A DNA stretch of 64,000 nucleotides from Oceanimonas aquatica (GCF_030732065.1 NZ_JAVBHX010000002.1:394885-458884), one strand, 5' to 3'; numbered from the stretch's first letter, positions 23,492 to 33,873 are shown. The notes: generated by a model from the sequence alone, not told the origin. Made by a program: numbers and translations.

Positions 23492-23983
23492 TCAAAGCTG
23501 CGGGTGGCTCAGGGGCTCGCGGGACACCAGCACGCCGTTCAAGTCCGAGTAGATGTAATCTCCCGGATAAATGGTGACGCCGGCAAAGGTGACCGGTACG
23601 TCCACCACGCCTTCACCGCGCTTTTCCGAGCGAATGGGGCAGGCCGCCAGGGCCTTGATGCCCAGTGACAGCCCGCCGAGGGTGCCGGCATCGCGAATGG
23701 CGCCGTGGATCACAATGCCTTCCCAGCCATTTTCCAGCGCCTTTTCTGCCAGTATGTCGCCCATCAGAGCACAGCGCAGCAGGCCGCCGCCGTCCACCAC
23801 CAGCACCTTGCCGGTGCCGGGCTGAGACACCAGCTCCCGCACCCGGGAGTTGTCTTCGTAGCAGCGCACCGTCACCGCCTGGCCCCAGAACAGGCACTCC
23901 GCGCCAAAATCGCGAAATACCGGGTCCAGCACTCTGACCAGGTCGGCATGTTCATCACACAAATCCGGCAACAAATCGAGCAT
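23492..23983 (-). CDS. rraA: Ribonuclease E activity regulator RraA
   Basis: RraA binds RNase E and slows RNA decay; the fold also occurs in hydroxy-oxoglutarate aldolases. The ATG at 23983, after GGAGGAT, gives 163 aa (E. coli 161), starting MLDLLPDLCDEH. A frame to 24067 adds 28 unrelated residues and is rejected. VDGGGLLRCALMGD and HGAIRDAGTL motifs are conserved. It is convergent with aceK and divergent from arcA. Confidence 0.93.
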   Translation of the reverse strand: MLDLLPDLCDEHADLVRVLDPVFRDFGAECLFWGQAVTVRCYEDNSRVRELVSQPGTGKVLVVDGGGLLRCALMGDILAEKALENGWEGIVIHGAIRDAGTLGGLSLGIKALAACPIRSEKRGEGVVDVPVTFAGVTIYPGDYIYSDLNGVLVSREPLSHPQL

Positions 23984-24093
23984 ATTATCCTCCGTTATCA
24001 GCACACGTTCCGGGCCTTCGTCTTTGGCGAAAATCCCGGTTCCCAAAAGCGTAATCCGTGTTTGCATCGGGGGGGATTTTGTTAAATTGGCGC

Positions 24094-24107
24094 TTGACCT
24101 AGATCAA
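24094..24107. promoter_or_regulatory. Candidate FNR box upstream of arcA
   Basis: TTGAC-CTAG-ATCAA matches the FNR consensus TTGAT-N4-ATCAA at 9 of 10 positions. It lies 307 bp before arcA in the 430-bp rraA-arcA gap. E. coli arcA is activated by FNR in anaerobiosis, so a conserved link is plausible. The GTTAACTGTTAA direct repeat at about 24161-24173 could be an ArcA autoregulatory site. No gene is seen in the gap. Confidence 0.6.
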
Positions 24108-24413
24108 GACCCTTCTTAAAACTATTTAACAATATCCGTTGCAAACTGTTGTTATGCCCCTGTTAACTGTTAAAATAACACCAATTTAGCAAAAGGACCT
24201 CTGTTCTTCCCGTTTTCAACTCTGTTGGGTATGACGCAGTAACTGCATGGGATGCATATAAAAAACAATAACAGCACTACGACAGGGGCAGGCCCCGGCA
24301 TGGTAAACACCGCTCACAAGTAAGTTTGTTACACCAACCTTTTGCCTTGCCGCCTGACCTCGGAACCGTGGTGCCGATGCCAGTATTTTTACATTCAGAG
24401 AACAGGTAAGCTC

Positions 24414-25130
24414 ATGCAGACTCCACACATTCTTATCGTCGAAGACGAACTGGTCACCCGTAACACCCTTAAAGGTATTTTTGAGGCGGAAGGTTACACC
24501 GTACTGGAAGCCACCGATGGTGAGGAAATGTACAAGGCCCTGTCCGATCACAAGGTGAACCTGGTGATCATGGACATCAACCTACCCGGCAAAAATGGCC
24601 TGTTGCTGGCCCGGGAACTGCGTGAGCAGCACAACCTGGCCCTGATGTTCCTCACCGGCCGCGACAACGAGGTTGACAAGATCCTCGGTCTGGAAATCGG
24701 CGCCGACGACTACATCACCAAGCCGTTCAACCCCCGTGAGCTGACCATTCGTGCCCGCAACCTGCTGGGTCGTACCATGCAGGCCCCCGATGCCCAGGAA
24801 GACGAAAAGCAGGTGGAGGCCTACCGCTTTAACGGCTGGACCCTGGACATCAACAGCCGTGCCCTGGTGAGCCCCAGCGGTGAAGTGTTCAAGCTGCCCC
24901 GCAGCGAGTTCCGCGCCATGGTGCATTTCTGTGAGCACCCGGGCCAGATCCAGAGCCGCGCCGAACTGCTGAAGAAAATGACCGGCCGCGAACTCAAGCC
25001 CCATGACCGCACCGTGGACGTGACCATTCGCCGCATTCGCAAGCACTTTGAATCGGTGCCCGATACCCCCGAAATCATCGCCACCATTCACGGTGAAGGC
25101 TACCGCTTCTGCGGCGAGCTGGAAGGGTAA
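24414..25130 (+). CDS. arcA: Two-component response regulator ArcA
   Basis: ArcA represses aerobic respiratory genes when phosphorylated by ArcB. The ATG at 24414 gives 238 aa, as in E. coli. The OmpR-type protein has the receiver domain (about 1-120; acidic pocket E10/D11, phospho-acceptor D54 in [20 protein letters not shown] lysine switch) and a winged-helix domain (about 135-235). It faces fbaA and shares a bidirectional terminator with it. Confidence 0.96.
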   Translation: MQTPHILIVEDELVTRNTLKGIFEAEGYTVLEATDGEEMYKALSDHKVNLVIMDINLPGKNGLLLARELREQHNLALMFLTGRDNEVDKILGLEIGADDYITKPFNPRELTIRARNLLGRTMQAPDAQEDEKQVEAYRFNGWTLDINSRALVSPSGEVFKLPRSEFRAMVHFCEHPGQIQSRAELLKKMTGRELKPHDRTVDVTIRRIRKHFESVPDTPEIIATIHGEGYRFCGELEG

Positions 25131-25137
25131 AAAACAC

Positions 25138-25192
25138 GTCATGCCGGGCCACGACCCGGCATCTTCGGATTCCGGCTCAAGGCCGGAATGAC
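25138..25192. repeat. Inverted repeat family C, copy 1
   Basis: Two hairpins: GTCATGCCGGGCC...ACCCGGCATC and GATTCCGGCTCAAGGCCGGAATGAC. The outer GTCAT/ATGAC ends are also inverted. A second copy is at 43733-43809. Confidence 0.75.
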
Positions 25193-25199
25193 GGCAAAA

Positions 25200-25228
25200 A
25201 AATACCGGCCATAGGGCCGGTATTTTTG
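25200..25228. terminator. Bidirectional terminator between arcA and fbaA
   Basis: Perfect stem ATACCGGCC / GGCCGGTAT with a 4-nt loop (25202-25223), flanked by A-rich sequence on the left and TTTTTGTTT on the right, so it can work for both convergent genes. Confidence 0.85.
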
Positions 25229-25259
25229 TTTGTGACTTTTTGTTTGTGACTGTGGTGCC

Positions 25260-26339
25260 TTACAGCACGTCGACGGCGTTCAGCTCGCGGAACGCCTGCT
25301 CCAGGCGGGCGATCATGCTGAGCTGGCCTTCACGCAGCCAGACGCGGGGATCGTAGTACTTCTTGTTGGGCTTATCGTCGCCCTCGGGGTTACCGATCTG
25401 GCCCTGCAGATAGGCTTCCTTTTCCTTGTAGTAGTTCATCACGCCGGCCCAGGTGGCCCACTGGGTGTCGGTGTCGATGTTCATCTTGATCACACCGTAG
25501 CTGATGGACTCCTTGATTTCCTCGGCAGAGGAGCCGGAGCCGCCGTGGAACACGAAGTCCAGGGACTTGGGCGCCAGACCGAACTTCTCGGACACGTACT
25601 TCTGGGAGTTGTCGAGGATCTTCGGGGTCAGCTTGACGTTACCCGGCTTGTACACGCCGTGCACATTGCCAAAGGAGGCGGCGATGGTGAACTTGTCGCT
25701 GACCGCACTCAGTTTCTCGTAGGCATAGGCCACGTCTTCCGGCTGGGTATACAGCAGGGAGCTGTCCATGCCGGTGTTGTCGACGCCGTCTTCTTCACCG
25801 CCGGTGCAGCCCAGTTCGATTTCCAGGGTCATGCCAATCTTGCTCATGCGCTCCAGGTAGTTGGCGCAGATTTCGATGTTCTCTTCCAGGCTCTCTTCGG
25901 ACAGGTCGATCATGTGGGAGCTGAACAGCGGCTTGCCGGTTTCGGCAAAGTGCTTTTCACCGGCGTCGAGCAGGCCGTCAATCCAGGGCAGCAGCTTCTT
26001 GGCGGCATGATCGGTATGCAGGATCACCGGCACGCCATAGACCTCGGCCACCGCATGCACGTGACGGGCACCGGAAATGGCACCGAGAATGGCGGCCTGG
26101 TGACCTTCCAGCTTGAGGCCTTTACCGGCAAAGTAGGCGGCACCGCCGTTGGAGAACTGCACGATCACCGGCGCCTTGACCTTGGCGGCGGCTTCGATCA
26201 CGGCGTTGACCGAGTCGGTACCGACCACGTTCACCGCCGGCAGGGCGAACTGGTTTTCCTTGGCGATGGCAAAGATCTTTTGCATGTCATCGCCGCTGAC
26301 CACGCCCGGCTTGACCACGTCGGAAATTTTCTGGGACAT
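25260..26339 (-). CDS. fbaA: Class II fructose-bisphosphate aldolase
   Basis: FbaA is the zinc-dependent aldolase that splits fructose 1,6-bisphosphate. The 359-aa protein has the same length as E. coli FbaA and contains the zinc-ligand motif VPVILHTDHAAKK, the LEIELGCTGGEEDGVDN block with the second zinc ligand, and the FHGGSGSS phosphate-binding loop. It follows pgk by 63 nt in the epd-pgk-fbaA order typical of gammaproteobacteria. Confidence 0.98.
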   Translation of the reverse strand: MSQKISDVVKPGVVSGDDMQKIFAIAKENQFALPAVNVVGTDSVNAVIEAAAKVKAPVIVQFSNGGAAYFAGKGLKLEGHQAAILGAISGARHVHAVAEVYGVPVILHTDHAAKKLLPWIDGLLDAGEKHFAETGKPLFSSHMIDLSEESLEENIEICANYLERMSKIGMTLEIELGCTGGEEDGVDNTGMDSSLLYTQPEDVAYAYEKLSAVSDKFTIAASFGNVHGVYKPGNVKLTPKILDNSQKYVSEKFGLAPKSLDFVFHGGSGSSAEEIKESISYGVIKMNIDTDTQWATWAGVMNYYKEKEAYLQGQIGNPEGDDKPNKKYYDPRVWLREGQLSMIARLEQAFRELNAVDVL

Positions 26340-26402
26340 TTTTTGCTCCTGTATGCTGCATCGCGGCCGGCGCTACCGGCCGCGTTAACTGAATAAGTGG
26401 GC

Positions 26403-27566
26403 TCAGCCCTGGGCACGCTGCTCCAGCATGGCCACTGCCGGCAGGGTCTTGCCTTCCACAAATTCGAGGAAAGCGCCGCCACCGGTGGAGATATAGGACA
26501 CCTTGTCCTTGATGCCGAACTTGTCGATGGCCGCCAGGGTGTCGCCACCACCGGCGATGGAGAAGGCGTCGCTCTCGGCAATGGCTTTGGCCACCACCTC
26601 GGTGCCGTGGGCGAACTGATCGAATTCAAACACGCCCACCGGACCATTCCACAGAATGGTTTTGGCTTCTTTCAGAATTTTGGCCAGGGCATCGGCGGAA
26701 TCGGGGCCCAGATCGAAGATCATGTCGTCGGCGTCCACCTCGCTCACCGGCTTGGTGGCGGCCTCGGCCTGCTCGGAAAACTCGGTGCCTACCACCACGT
26801 CGGTGGCCAGGGGAATGGCGCACTCGGCGGCAAGCTTTTTGGCGGTGTCGAGCAGCTCGGGCTCATACAGTGACTTGCCCACCGGGTGACCGGCGGCAGC
26901 GATAAAGGTGTTGGCGATGCCGCCGCCCACCACCAGCTGGTCGGCGACCTGGGACAGGGACTCCAGCACGGTCAGCTTGGTGGATACCTTGGAGCCGCCC
27001 ACAATGGCCACCATGGGACGGGCCGGCTTATCCATGGCCTTGGCCAGGGCGTCCAGCTCGGCGGACAGCAAGGGGCCGGCACAGGCCACGGGGGCGTATT
27101 TGGCCACGCCGTGGGTGGAGGCCTGGGCCCGGTGAGCGGTGCCGAAGGCATCCATCACAAACACATCACACAGCGCCGCGTACTGACGGGACAGGGTCTC
27201 GTCGTCCTTCTTCTCGCCCTGGTTGAAGCGCACGTTTTCCAGTACCACCAGCTCATTGTCGGCAATCTCGAGGCCGTTCAGGTAGTCGCTTGCCAGGCGC
27301 ACCGGCACGCTCAGTTTGCCGGCCAGATAGTCCACCACCGGTTGCAGAGAGAACTCGTCGGCATATTCCCCTTCGGTGGGGCGGCCCAGGTGCGAGGTCA
27401 CCATCACCTTGGCGCCCTTGGCCAGGGCCGCTTCAATGGTGGGCAGCGAGGCCAGAATGCGGGCGTCGGAGCCGACCTTGCCGTTTTTTACCGGCACGTT
27501 CAGGTCGGCGCGGATCAGCACCCGCTTGCCGGACAGATCGAGTTCATTCATTTTGATGACAGACAT
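26403..27566 (-). CDS. pgk: Phosphoglycerate kinase
   Basis: Pgk transfers phosphate from 1,3-bisphosphoglycerate to ADP. The 387-aa protein (E. coli 387) has the N-terminal substrate motif [13 protein letters not shown], the [14 protein letters not shown] block and the C-terminal nucleotide-binding [12 protein letters not shown] loop. It lies between epd and fbaA on the same strand. Confidence 0.98.
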   Translation of the reverse strand: MSVIKMNELDLSGKRVLIRADLNVPVKNGKVGSDARILASLPTIEAALAKGAKVMVTSHLGRPTEGEYADEFSLQPVVDYLAGKLSVPVRLASDYLNGLEIADNELVVLENVRFNQGEKKDDETLSRQYAALCDVFVMDAFGTAHRAQASTHGVAKYAPVACAGPLLSAELDALAKAMDKPARPMVAIVGGSKVSTKLTVLESLSQVADQLVVGGGIANTFIAAAGHPVGKSLYEPELLDTAKKLAAECAIPLATDVVVGTEFSEQAEAATKPVSEVDADDMIFDLGPDSADALAKILKEAKTILWNGPVGVFEFDQFAHGTEVVAKAIAESDAFSIAGGGDTLAAIDKFGIKDKVSYISTGGGAFLEFVEGKTLPAVAMLEQRAQG

Positions 27567-27611
27567 AATACGTCCTCTAAATTGGCAGTACTGTTGTTAA
27601 ATCGAAAACGG

Positions 27612-28631
27612 TTAAACCGACTCGCTTGCCGCCAGCCAGGCCAGGCTGGTATCCAGCATGCGGTTGGCAAAGCCCCACTCGTTGTCACACCACATCAGCA
27701 TCTTGATGAGGTTGGCGTCGCTCACCCGGGTCTGGGTGCCGTCGATAATGGAAGAATGCGGATCGTGGTTGAAGTCTACCGACACCAGCGGGGCTTCGGT
27801 GTAATCGAGAATGCCCTTGAGCGGGCCCTCGGCGGCCTTGCGCAGTACCTCGTTCACCTCTTCCACCGAGGCGTGCCTTTCCACAATAATGCTGAGATCC
27901 ATGGCTGTGACGTTAATGGTGGGCACCCGCACGGAAATGGCCTCGAACTTGCCGGCAAAGTGCGGCAGTATGCGCTCAACTCCTTTGGCCAGCTTGGTGT
28001 CCACCGGAATAATGGACTGGCTGGCGGCCCGGGTACGGCGCAGATCGGTGTGATAGGCGTCGATCACCTGCTGATCGTTCATGGCCGAGTGAATGGTGGT
28101 GATGTTGCCACACTTGATGTTGAACACCCGGTGCAAGGTTTCAATCACCGGCACCACACAGTTGGTGGTGCATGAAGCGTTGGAGACGATGGTCTCGTGA
28201 CCGGTGAGCTGCTGGTGATTGACACCGTAAACAATGGTGGCGTCAACGTCGCTGTCGGCCGGGTGGGAATACAGCACGCGCCCCGCTCCTGCCGCCATGT
28301 GCCGGCCGGCATCGGCCCGGCTCGAAAACACGCCGGTACAGTCCAGCACCAGATCCACGCCCAGCTCGGCCCAGGGCAGCTTGCCCGCATCGGGCTCGTG
28401 ACACAGCCGAATGGCATCGTCGCCAATGCGCATGTGCTCGCCTGCCAGACTGACGTCCTGGCCAAAGCGGCCGTGGCTGGAGTCGTAGCGGGTCAGGTGG
28501 GCCATGGCCTCGGGCTCGGCCAGCTCGTTAATGGCCACGATTTTCATGCGCCGGTGAAGGCCACGCTCGTAAAAGGCGCGCAGCACGCTGCGACCGATGC
28601 GGCCGTACCCATTGATGGCGAGTCGAATCAT
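27612..28631 (-). CDS. epd: Erythrose-4-phosphate dehydrogenase
   Basis: Epd oxidises erythrose 4-phosphate to 4-phosphoerythronate, the first step of pyridoxal phosphate synthesis in gammaproteobacteria. The ATG at 28631 gives 339 aa, as in E. coli. It is a GAPDH-family protein with the NAD-binding [10 protein letters not shown] and catalytic C154 in SNASCTTN. Assignment as Epd rather than GapA rests on the position before pgk and on the Epd-like [16 protein letters not shown] segment. It is distinct from the GAPDH at 45.6 kb. Confidence 0.94.
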   Translation of the reverse strand: MIRLAINGYGRIGRSVLRAFYERGLHRRMKIVAINELAEPEAMAHLTRYDSSHGRFGQDVSLAGEHMRIGDDAIRLCHEPDAGKLPWAELGVDLVLDCTGVFSSRADAGRHMAAGAGRVLYSHPADSDVDATIVYGVNHQQLTGHETIVSNASCTTNCVVPVIETLHRVFNIKCGNITTIHSAMNDQQVIDAYHTDLRRTRAASQSIIPVDTKLAKGVERILPHFAGKFEAISVRVPTINVTAMDLSIIVERHASVEEVNEVLRKAAEGPLKGILDYTEAPLVSVDFNHDPHSSIIDGTQTRVSDANLIKMLMWCDNEWGFANRMLDTSLAWLAASESV

Positions 28632-28746
28632 TGCTGTCTGCTTCCTGCTGGGCTGAGGGCGTGAGCCCGGTATCATAATTCAGGCCCAAGTCTAACGAGG
28701 ATTGAAAGCAAGGGGAATGGCGAAGGCAGTGATGCAGCCCGAAAAA

Positions 28747-28776
28747 GGAAAAACCCGGCCATTTACTCGGCCGGGG
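28747..28776 (-). terminator. Terminator after the 55-aa gene
   Basis: Stem CCCGGCC / GGCCGGG with an 8-nt loop; on the minus strand it is followed by TTTTTCCTTTTT. It sits 20 nt past the stop of the small gene at 28797-28964 and supports that gene being transcribed. Confidence 0.8.
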
Positions 28777-28796
28777 CGGCAACCAGGGAACAAAAT

Positions 28797-28964
28797 TCAG
28801 ACAATGTCGAGCTCGGCTTCAGGCTCGTTGACGACAACGCCTGGCTCGGCCCGGTGGGCCTGTTGTTGCAGCCAGTGCAGGACGTGGGCGGGGTAACAAT
28901 CGTCCGCCGACCAGATACAGGGCGGCGGGGTGGAAGCAGCATTCATACGCGATACATTATCCAT
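28797..28964 (-). CDS. Small protein of unknown function (55 aa)
   Basis: I do not recognise this protein. It starts MDNVSRMNAASTPPPCIWSA and ends NEPEAELDIV. It is acidic at the C terminus, with a central DDCYPAHVLHWLQQQAH segment rich in His, Trp and Cys and no signal peptide or membrane segment. AGGA precedes the ATG by 7 nt, and an intrinsic terminator follows the stop, so it looks like a self-contained gene between the MFS gene and epd. It is too short for many gene finders. Confidence 0.6.
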   Translation of the reverse strand: MDNVSRMNAASTPPPCIWSADDCYPAHVLHWLQQQAHRAEPGVVVNEPEAELDIV

Positions 28965-29071
28965 AAAGCAATCCTCGCTGATTGAAACCGAACTCAGATT
29001 AACCTGACCGATTGACGGTTTGATGACAGTACCCGCTTTGCACTACAAAGGCCAATCAGTGCCCTGCCGAC

Positions 29072-30448
29072 TCAGCTTCGGCAGAAGCCATCGTCCGTTT
29101 CCAGTGTCGGGGCCGGCTCCGGCTCGCTCAGATCCAGCTCCATCTGTCCGGCCTGGGCGTCGGCAATGGCTTCCTCTTCCAGATCCGGGAACACCTCTTC
29201 CATGGGCACATCCACAAACTCGTCGTTACGGGGGTCGAGCTCGGTGATCACACCCGGGGTGTTGACCGGGGTGGCGATATACGCCGCCTGCTCTTCCACC
29301 GGCAGCGAGGGCATGCGCCGCTGCCACCACCAGGTGTAACCACTCAGCAGCAGCGCCACGCCGCCGCAACCGATATAGAGCCCCTGAGGACCAAGCCAGG
29401 TCATCATGCCCGAGCTGAACAGCGGGCCGATGGAGCTGCCCAGGCCATAGCTCAGCAACAGGGTAGTACTGGCGGCCACAATATGATGCGCCTCCATGCG
29501 GTCGTTGGTAATGGCCACCGCCACCGGGTAAATGGACGCCACCATGCCCATGTAGAGGGCGGAAAAGCCGATAAGAATGCCGAGGTGAACACCGCCGCCG
29601 ATGATCACGCCGGCGGCGCTCAGCACGATCACCAGGTTAATGGCCACCATGATGCGGGCCCGGTCAAGCCGGTCACACAGCCGCCCCAGGGGCCAGGCAA
29701 ACAGAATAAAGGTAAAGATGGACACCGCCATAAACCAGGATAACTGCCCCACCGGCAACCCCACCTGAATGGCATAGACCGGTGCCATGGCATAAAAGCT
29801 GCTGATCAGCACGCCGCTGCACAGCGCCGCCAGCAGGCCAACCGGCGCGCTGCGCACAATGGACTTCAGGCTGATGCGCTCGCTGTGCTCCACCGTGGGC
29901 GCTTCCATCCGGGTCAGCGATAGCGGCACCAGGGCGGCAGTGAGCAAAATGGCCCCCAGGGTAAAGGGCACAAAGGCGGCGGGATCGGTGAAGCCAATCA
30001 GCAGCTGGCCGGCGGTGGCCGCCAGATAGGCGCAGATCTGGTAGGCGAAAAACAGGCTGGCCCGGTTGTCGCTGGTGGCCACGGCGCTGAACCAGCTTTC
30101 GATCACCACAAAGCTGCCGGCCACGGCAATACCGCTGAGCGCCCGCAGCAGGGCCCAGATGATGATGCTGTCGGTGAGGGGAAATATCAGGGTGGAGCTG
30201 GCCAGCACGGCGCTGAACACCGCAAAGGCACGAATGTGCCCTACCCGCTTGATCACACCAGGCCCGTACAGGGAGCCCAGCACAAAGCCCACCGAGTAGC
30301 ACACCATTATGCTGCCGATCAGCGTCGGCTCCACCTGCTTCAGGCCCAGGTTCACCCCGAGCAGAGTCATCACAAAGGTGTTGCCCCCCATCAGCAGGAA
30401 GACGCTGAAGATCAGCGATGACAAGGAAATGACCAGGCGTTTTATCAT
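29072..30448 (-). CDS. MFS transporter, YcaD-like
   Basis: A 458-aa major facilitator with 12 predicted membrane segments (about residues 7-395). The loop after segment 2 carries YGPGVIKRVGHIRAF, a form of the MFS motif A. The closest family I can name from pattern is the YcaD/MFS_1-like group; the substrate is unknown. The last 60 or so residues form an unusual acidic cytoplasmic tail (many Asp/Glu, ELDPRNDEFVDVPMEEVF). It stands alone between glcB and the small gene. Confidence 0.75.
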   Translation of the reverse strand: MIKRLVISLSSLIFSVFLLMGGNTFVMTLLGVNLGLKQVEPTLIGSIMVCYSVGFVLGSLYGPGVIKRVGHIRAFAVFSAVLASSTLIFPLTDSIIIWALLRALSGIAVAGSFVVIESWFSAVATSDNRASLFFAYQICAYLAATAGQLLIGFTDPAAFVPFTLGAILLTAALVPLSLTRMEAPTVEHSERISLKSIVRSAPVGLLAALCSGVLISSFYAMAPVYAIQVGLPVGQLSWFMAVSIFTFILFAWPLGRLCDRLDRARIMVAINLVIVLSAAGVIIGGGVHLGILIGFSALYMGMVASIYPVAVAITNDRMEAHHIVAASTTLLLSYGLGSSIGPLFSSGMMTWLGPQGLYIGCGGVALLLSGYTWWWQRRMPSLPVEEQAAYIATPVNTPGVITELDPRNDEFVDVPMEEVFPDLEEEAIADAQAGQMELDLSEPEPAPTLETDDGFCRS

Positions 30449-30561
30449 GATGGCGACAGTCTGAACGAAGAAAATGAAAGTTGCTCAGATTGACAGCAAC
30501 CGGCGGCCGTGAACAAGTCCGGAGCATTCAATATCGGGGACGGATCACTTTTCTGCCGGGG

Positions 30562-30595
30562 CAAACAAAAACCCCCGGCCTGAGGCCGGGGGTTT
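30562..30595 (-). terminator. Terminator after glcB
   Basis: Stem ACCCCCGGCC / GGCCGGGGGT with a 3-nt loop; on the minus strand it is followed by TTTTTGTTT. It lies 21 nt past the glcB stop. Confidence 0.88.
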
Positions 30596-30615
30596 GAGAT
30601 TACCGAAAGTGGACC

Positions 30616-32793
30616 TTAGCCCTGAGCTTTCAGCTTGCGACGGTAGGCGTGCAGCAGGGGCTCGGTGTAACCGCTGGGCTGGGTGGTGCCTTCAAACACC
30701 AGCGCACAGGCGGCTTCAAAGGCCACGCCGTCAAAGCCCGGGGCCATGTTGCGGTACAGCGGGTCGCCGGCGTTCTGCTCGTCAACGATGGCGGCCATGC
30801 GCTTCATGGACTCCATTACCTGCTCCTGGGAGCAGATGCCATGACGCAGCCAGTTGGCGATGTGCTGAGCGGAAATACGCAGGGTCGCGCGGTCTTCCAT
30901 CAGGCCCACGTTGTTGATGTCGGGTACCTTGGAGCAGCCCACACCCTGGTCAATCCAGCGAACCACGTAACCCAGAATGCCCTGGGCGTTGTTGTCCAGC
31001 TCGTTCTGAATGTCTTCTGCAGTCAGCGCGTCTTTTTCAGCCTGAGTCAGCAGCGGAATGGTCAGCAGGTCGTCCAGCTTGGCCGGCTCGCGAGACTTCA
31101 GCTCGTCCTGACGGGACTTGACGTTCACCTGATGGTAGTGAGTCACGTGCAGGGTGGCAGCGGTCGGAGACGGAACCCAGGCAGTATTGGCGCCGGCCAG
31201 CGGGTGACCGATCTTCTGCTCCAGCATGTCAGACATGTTGTCGGGAATGGCCCACATGCCCTTGCCGATTTGTGCCTTGCCCTGCAGGCCGGCGGCCAGA
31301 CCCACGTCCACGTTGTTGTTTTCGTAGGACTGGATCCAGGCCTGCTGCTTCATGTTGCCCTTGCGAACAACGGGGCCGGCTTCCATGCTGGTGTGGATTT
31401 CGTCACCGGTACGGTCCAGGAAGCCGGTGTTGATGAACACAACACGGTCACGGGCTTCATAGATGGCGGACTTGAGGTTGGCGCTGGTGCGACGCTCTTC
31501 GTCCATGATGCCCACTTTCAGGGTGTTCTCGGCGAGGCCCAGTACTTTTTCGATTCGGCCGAACAGTTCAACCGCAAAGGCCACTTCTTCCGGACCGTGC
31601 ATCTTCGGCTTAACGATGTATACGCTGCCGGTGCGGGAGTTACGGAACTTGCCGTTACCCTTCAGGTCGTGAATGGCGATCAGGCAGGTCACCAGGCCAT
31701 CAATGATGCCTTCCGGCACCTCGTTGCCATCCTTGTCCAGCACCTGGTCGTTGGTCATCAGGTGACCCACGTTACGGACGAACAGCAGGCTGCGGCCGTG
31801 CAGGGTGAAGGCTTCGCCCTGAGGGTTCAGGTATTCGCGATCCGGGTTCAGGGTACGAACGATTTCCTTGTCGCCCTTCTGCACCTTCTGGCTCAGGGTG
31901 CCCTTCATCAGGCCCAGCCAGTTGCGGTATACGCCAACCTTGTCTTCGGCGTCCACGGCGGCCACGGAGTCTTCGCAGTCCATGATGGTGGACAGGGCAG
32001 CTTCAACGATCAGATCCTTGATGCCGGCCTTGTCGAGCTGGGCAACCGGGTTGTTGGCATCAAACACCAGCTCGATGTGCAGACCGTTGTTGCGTACCAG
32101 CACGGAAGACGGAGCGGCGGTGTCGCCCTTGTAGCCGGCGAACTTGTCGGCATCGGCCAGGGTGGTGGTGTCACCGTTTTCCAGAGTGATCTGCAGCTGA
32201 CCGTTCACCACCTGGTAGGCAGTGGCGTCGGCGTGGCTGCCGGCAGCCAGCGGTGCGGCCTGATCCAGCAGGTTGCGGCCCCAGGCAATCACCTTCTCGG
32301 CGCGGCGCGGGTTCAGGGATTTGGTCTTTTCGGCGCCATCGGTTTCGGAAATGGCGTCACTGCCGTACAGGGCATCGTACAAGCTGCCCCAGCGCGCGTT
32401 GGCGGCGTTCAGGCAGTAACGGGCGTTGTTTACCGGTACCACCAGCTGCGGGCCGGCCAGGGTGGCCAGTTCGGCGTCAACGTTGGTGGTGGTGATCTGG
32501 TAATCTTCCACCTCCGGCAACAGATAGCCGATGTCGGTCAGGAATTGCTTGTAGGCAACAGCATCGTGCGGCTGACCGGCGTTGGCGTTGTGCCATTCAT
32601 CGATCTGCTGCTGCAGGGCTTCCCGCTTTTCCAGCAGGGCGCGGTTTTTAGGGGCCAGATCGTTAACAATCTGCTCCATGCCACTCCAGAACGCGGCGGG
32701 CTCAACGCCGGTACCGGGAATGATTTCATTTACTACCAGATCATGTAGAACGGTAGCGACTTGCAAAGTGCCGAGGTGAGTACGTTCCGTCAT
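30616..32793 (-). CDS. glcB: Malate synthase G
   Basis: GlcB condenses glyoxylate with acetyl-CoA to malate. At 725 aa it matches the monomeric G isoform (E. coli 723), not the about 530-aa AceB. The [16 protein letters not shown] block with catalytic acidic residues, [15 protein letters not shown] and the [14 protein letters not shown] segment are typical. It is not beside glc or ace genes. With aceK at 21.7 kb it indicates a glyoxylate shunt; isocitrate lyase must lie elsewhere. Confidence 0.97.
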   Translation of the reverse strand: MTERTHLGTLQVATVLHDLVVNEIIPGTGVEPAAFWSGMEQIVNDLAPKNRALLEKREALQQQIDEWHNANAGQPHDAVAYKQFLTDIGYLLPEVEDYQITTTNVDAELATLAGPQLVVPVNNARYCLNAANARWGSLYDALYGSDAISETDGAEKTKSLNPRRAEKVIAWGRNLLDQAAPLAAGSHADATAYQVVNGQLQITLENGDTTTLADADKFAGYKGDTAAPSSVLVRNNGLHIELVFDANNPVAQLDKAGIKDLIVEAALSTIMDCEDSVAAVDAEDKVGVYRNWLGLMKGTLSQKVQKGDKEIVRTLNPDREYLNPQGEAFTLHGRSLLFVRNVGHLMTNDQVLDKDGNEVPEGIIDGLVTCLIAIHDLKGNGKFRNSRTGSVYIVKPKMHGPEEVAFAVELFGRIEKVLGLAENTLKVGIMDEERRTSANLKSAIYEARDRVVFINTGFLDRTGDEIHTSMEAGPVVRKGNMKQQAWIQSYENNNVDVGLAAGLQGKAQIGKGMWAIPDNMSDMLEQKIGHPLAGANTAWVPSPTAATLHVTHYHQVNVKSRQDELKSREPAKLDDLLTIPLLTQAEKDALTAEDIQNELDNNAQGILGYVVRWIDQGVGCSKVPDINNVGLMEDRATLRISAQHIANWLRHGICSQEQVMESMKRMAAIVDEQNAGDPLYRNMAPGFDGVAFEAACALVFEGTTQPSGYTEPLLHAYRRKLKAQG

Positions 32794-32925
32794 AGTTGCT
32801 TCTTCTATTCTAGTTGTCAGTAGTTATCAATCGACCGATCACTAACCCTAATCGCTTGGGAGCGATAGTTTACCTGCGAAGGCGGTTTGAGGCAAAGTCG
32901 AATTGCAATATATGGTCACAGGATC

Positions 32926-32940
32926 TTCACAAATTGTGAA
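32926..32940. promoter_or_regulatory. 15-bp palindrome upstream of glcB
   Basis: TTCACAA-A-TTGTGAA is a perfect palindrome 133 bp before the glcB start, in the 361-bp glcB-phoU gap (32794-33154). The half-sites are inside-out relative to a CRP site. It may bind a regulator of glcB. The rest of the gap is AT-rich near the palindrome and ends in the phoU terminator; no gene is seen. Confidence 0.45.
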
Positions 32941-33104
32941 TAAAAAAACAGTTTAATTATGATATTTCATATAAATCAATGATATAAGCCTTTCCGCCAA
33001 TCTGAGCACCATTGCTTCAGGATTGGACAGGATCCCGCATGGATCCTTATGCGGCGGCCTGGCTAGCCGCGGGTTTCCCGCCCTTTTTACCGTGCTCGCA
33101 GCAA

Positions 33105-33132
33105 CAAAAAACGCGCCGAAGCGCGTTTTTTT
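33105..33132 (-). terminator. Terminator after phoU
   Basis: AAAAAACGCGC-CGAA-GCGCGTTTTTTT: a strong stem with T tracts on both strands. It lies 23 nt past the phoU stop and ends the pstCAB-phoU operon. Confidence 0.9.
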
Positions 33133-33154
33133 ATTGACCATGTCAGCGGACGGT

Positions 33155-33859
33155 TCAGTCCAGCATGCTGTGAATGTCTTCGTCACTGGTATGGCGTACG
33201 TCCTTGCCCTTGACGAAATAAATGATGTATTCGCAGATATGCTGCACCCGGTCCCCTACCCGTTCCAGAGAGCGGGCGCACCAGAGCACGTTGAGCACGT
33301 GAGGAATGGAGCGGGGATCTTCCATCATGAAGGTCATCAGCTCGCGAATGATGGACTCGTATTCCCGATCCACCTTGTCGTCTTCCTTGTGCACTTCAAT
33401 GGCCGCTTCCACGTCCATACGGGCAAAGGCATCGAGAGATTCGTGCAGCATGCGCACGGTGCGCCGGCCCATGTTTTCCATGGACACCAGCGGCGGCTGC
33501 TTCTTGTTGGCGTTGTCGAGCAGCATCATGCCGATGCGCTTGGCCACGTCGCCGATGCGCTCCAGATCGGTAATGGTCTTGATAATGGCCAGCACCAGCC
33601 GCAGATCCGACGCCGCCGGCTGGCGCTTGGCGATAATGCGGGTGCATTCCTCGTCGATCTGCACTTCCAGGGCGTTAACCTTGTGATCCGTGGCCACGAT
33701 CTGGCGGGCCAGATCCATGTTCTGCTCGTGAATGGCGGTAATGGCATCGGTGAGCTGCTGCTCCACCAGGCCACCCATCACTAGTACCTGGTTGAGTACC
33801 CCTTCCAGCTCGGCGTTAAACTGGCCGGAGATGTGTTTGTTGAGATTCAGCTTGTCCAT
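33155..33859 (-). CDS. phoU: Phosphate signalling protein PhoU
   Basis: PhoU couples the Pst transporter to PhoR, keeping PhoB inactive when phosphate is plentiful. The 234-aa protein is made of two three-helix bundles with the repeated E/DxxxD metal-binding pattern ([13 protein letters not shown] near 95, [15 protein letters not shown] near 200). It is the last gene of the pstC-pstA-pstB-phoU operon, 14 nt after pstB. Confidence 0.97.
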   Translation of the reverse strand: MDKLNLNKHISGQFNAELEGVLNQVLVMGGLVEQQLTDAITAIHEQNMDLARQIVATDHKVNALEVQIDEECTRIIAKRQPAASDLRLVLAIIKTITDLERIGDVAKRIGMMLLDNANKKQPPLVSMENMGRRTVRMLHESLDAFARMDVEAAIEVHKEDDKVDREYESIIRELMTFMMEDPRSIPHVLNVLWCARSLERVGDRVQHICEYIIYFVKGKDVRHTSDEDIHSMLD

Positions 33860-33873
33860 TCCAGTGGGGCTCC

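Noticed and set aside
30649..32748. A 699-codon open frame antisense to glcB
   Set aside because: It mirrors the codon structure of glcB, is rich in Gly, Val and His as GC-rich shadows are, and has no recognisable domain. glcB on the other strand is certain.
32926..32940. CRP binding site upstream of glcB
   Set aside because: CRP sites read TGTGA-N6-TCACA. Here the half-sites are in the opposite order (TCACA-N3-TGTGA), so it is not a CRP site.
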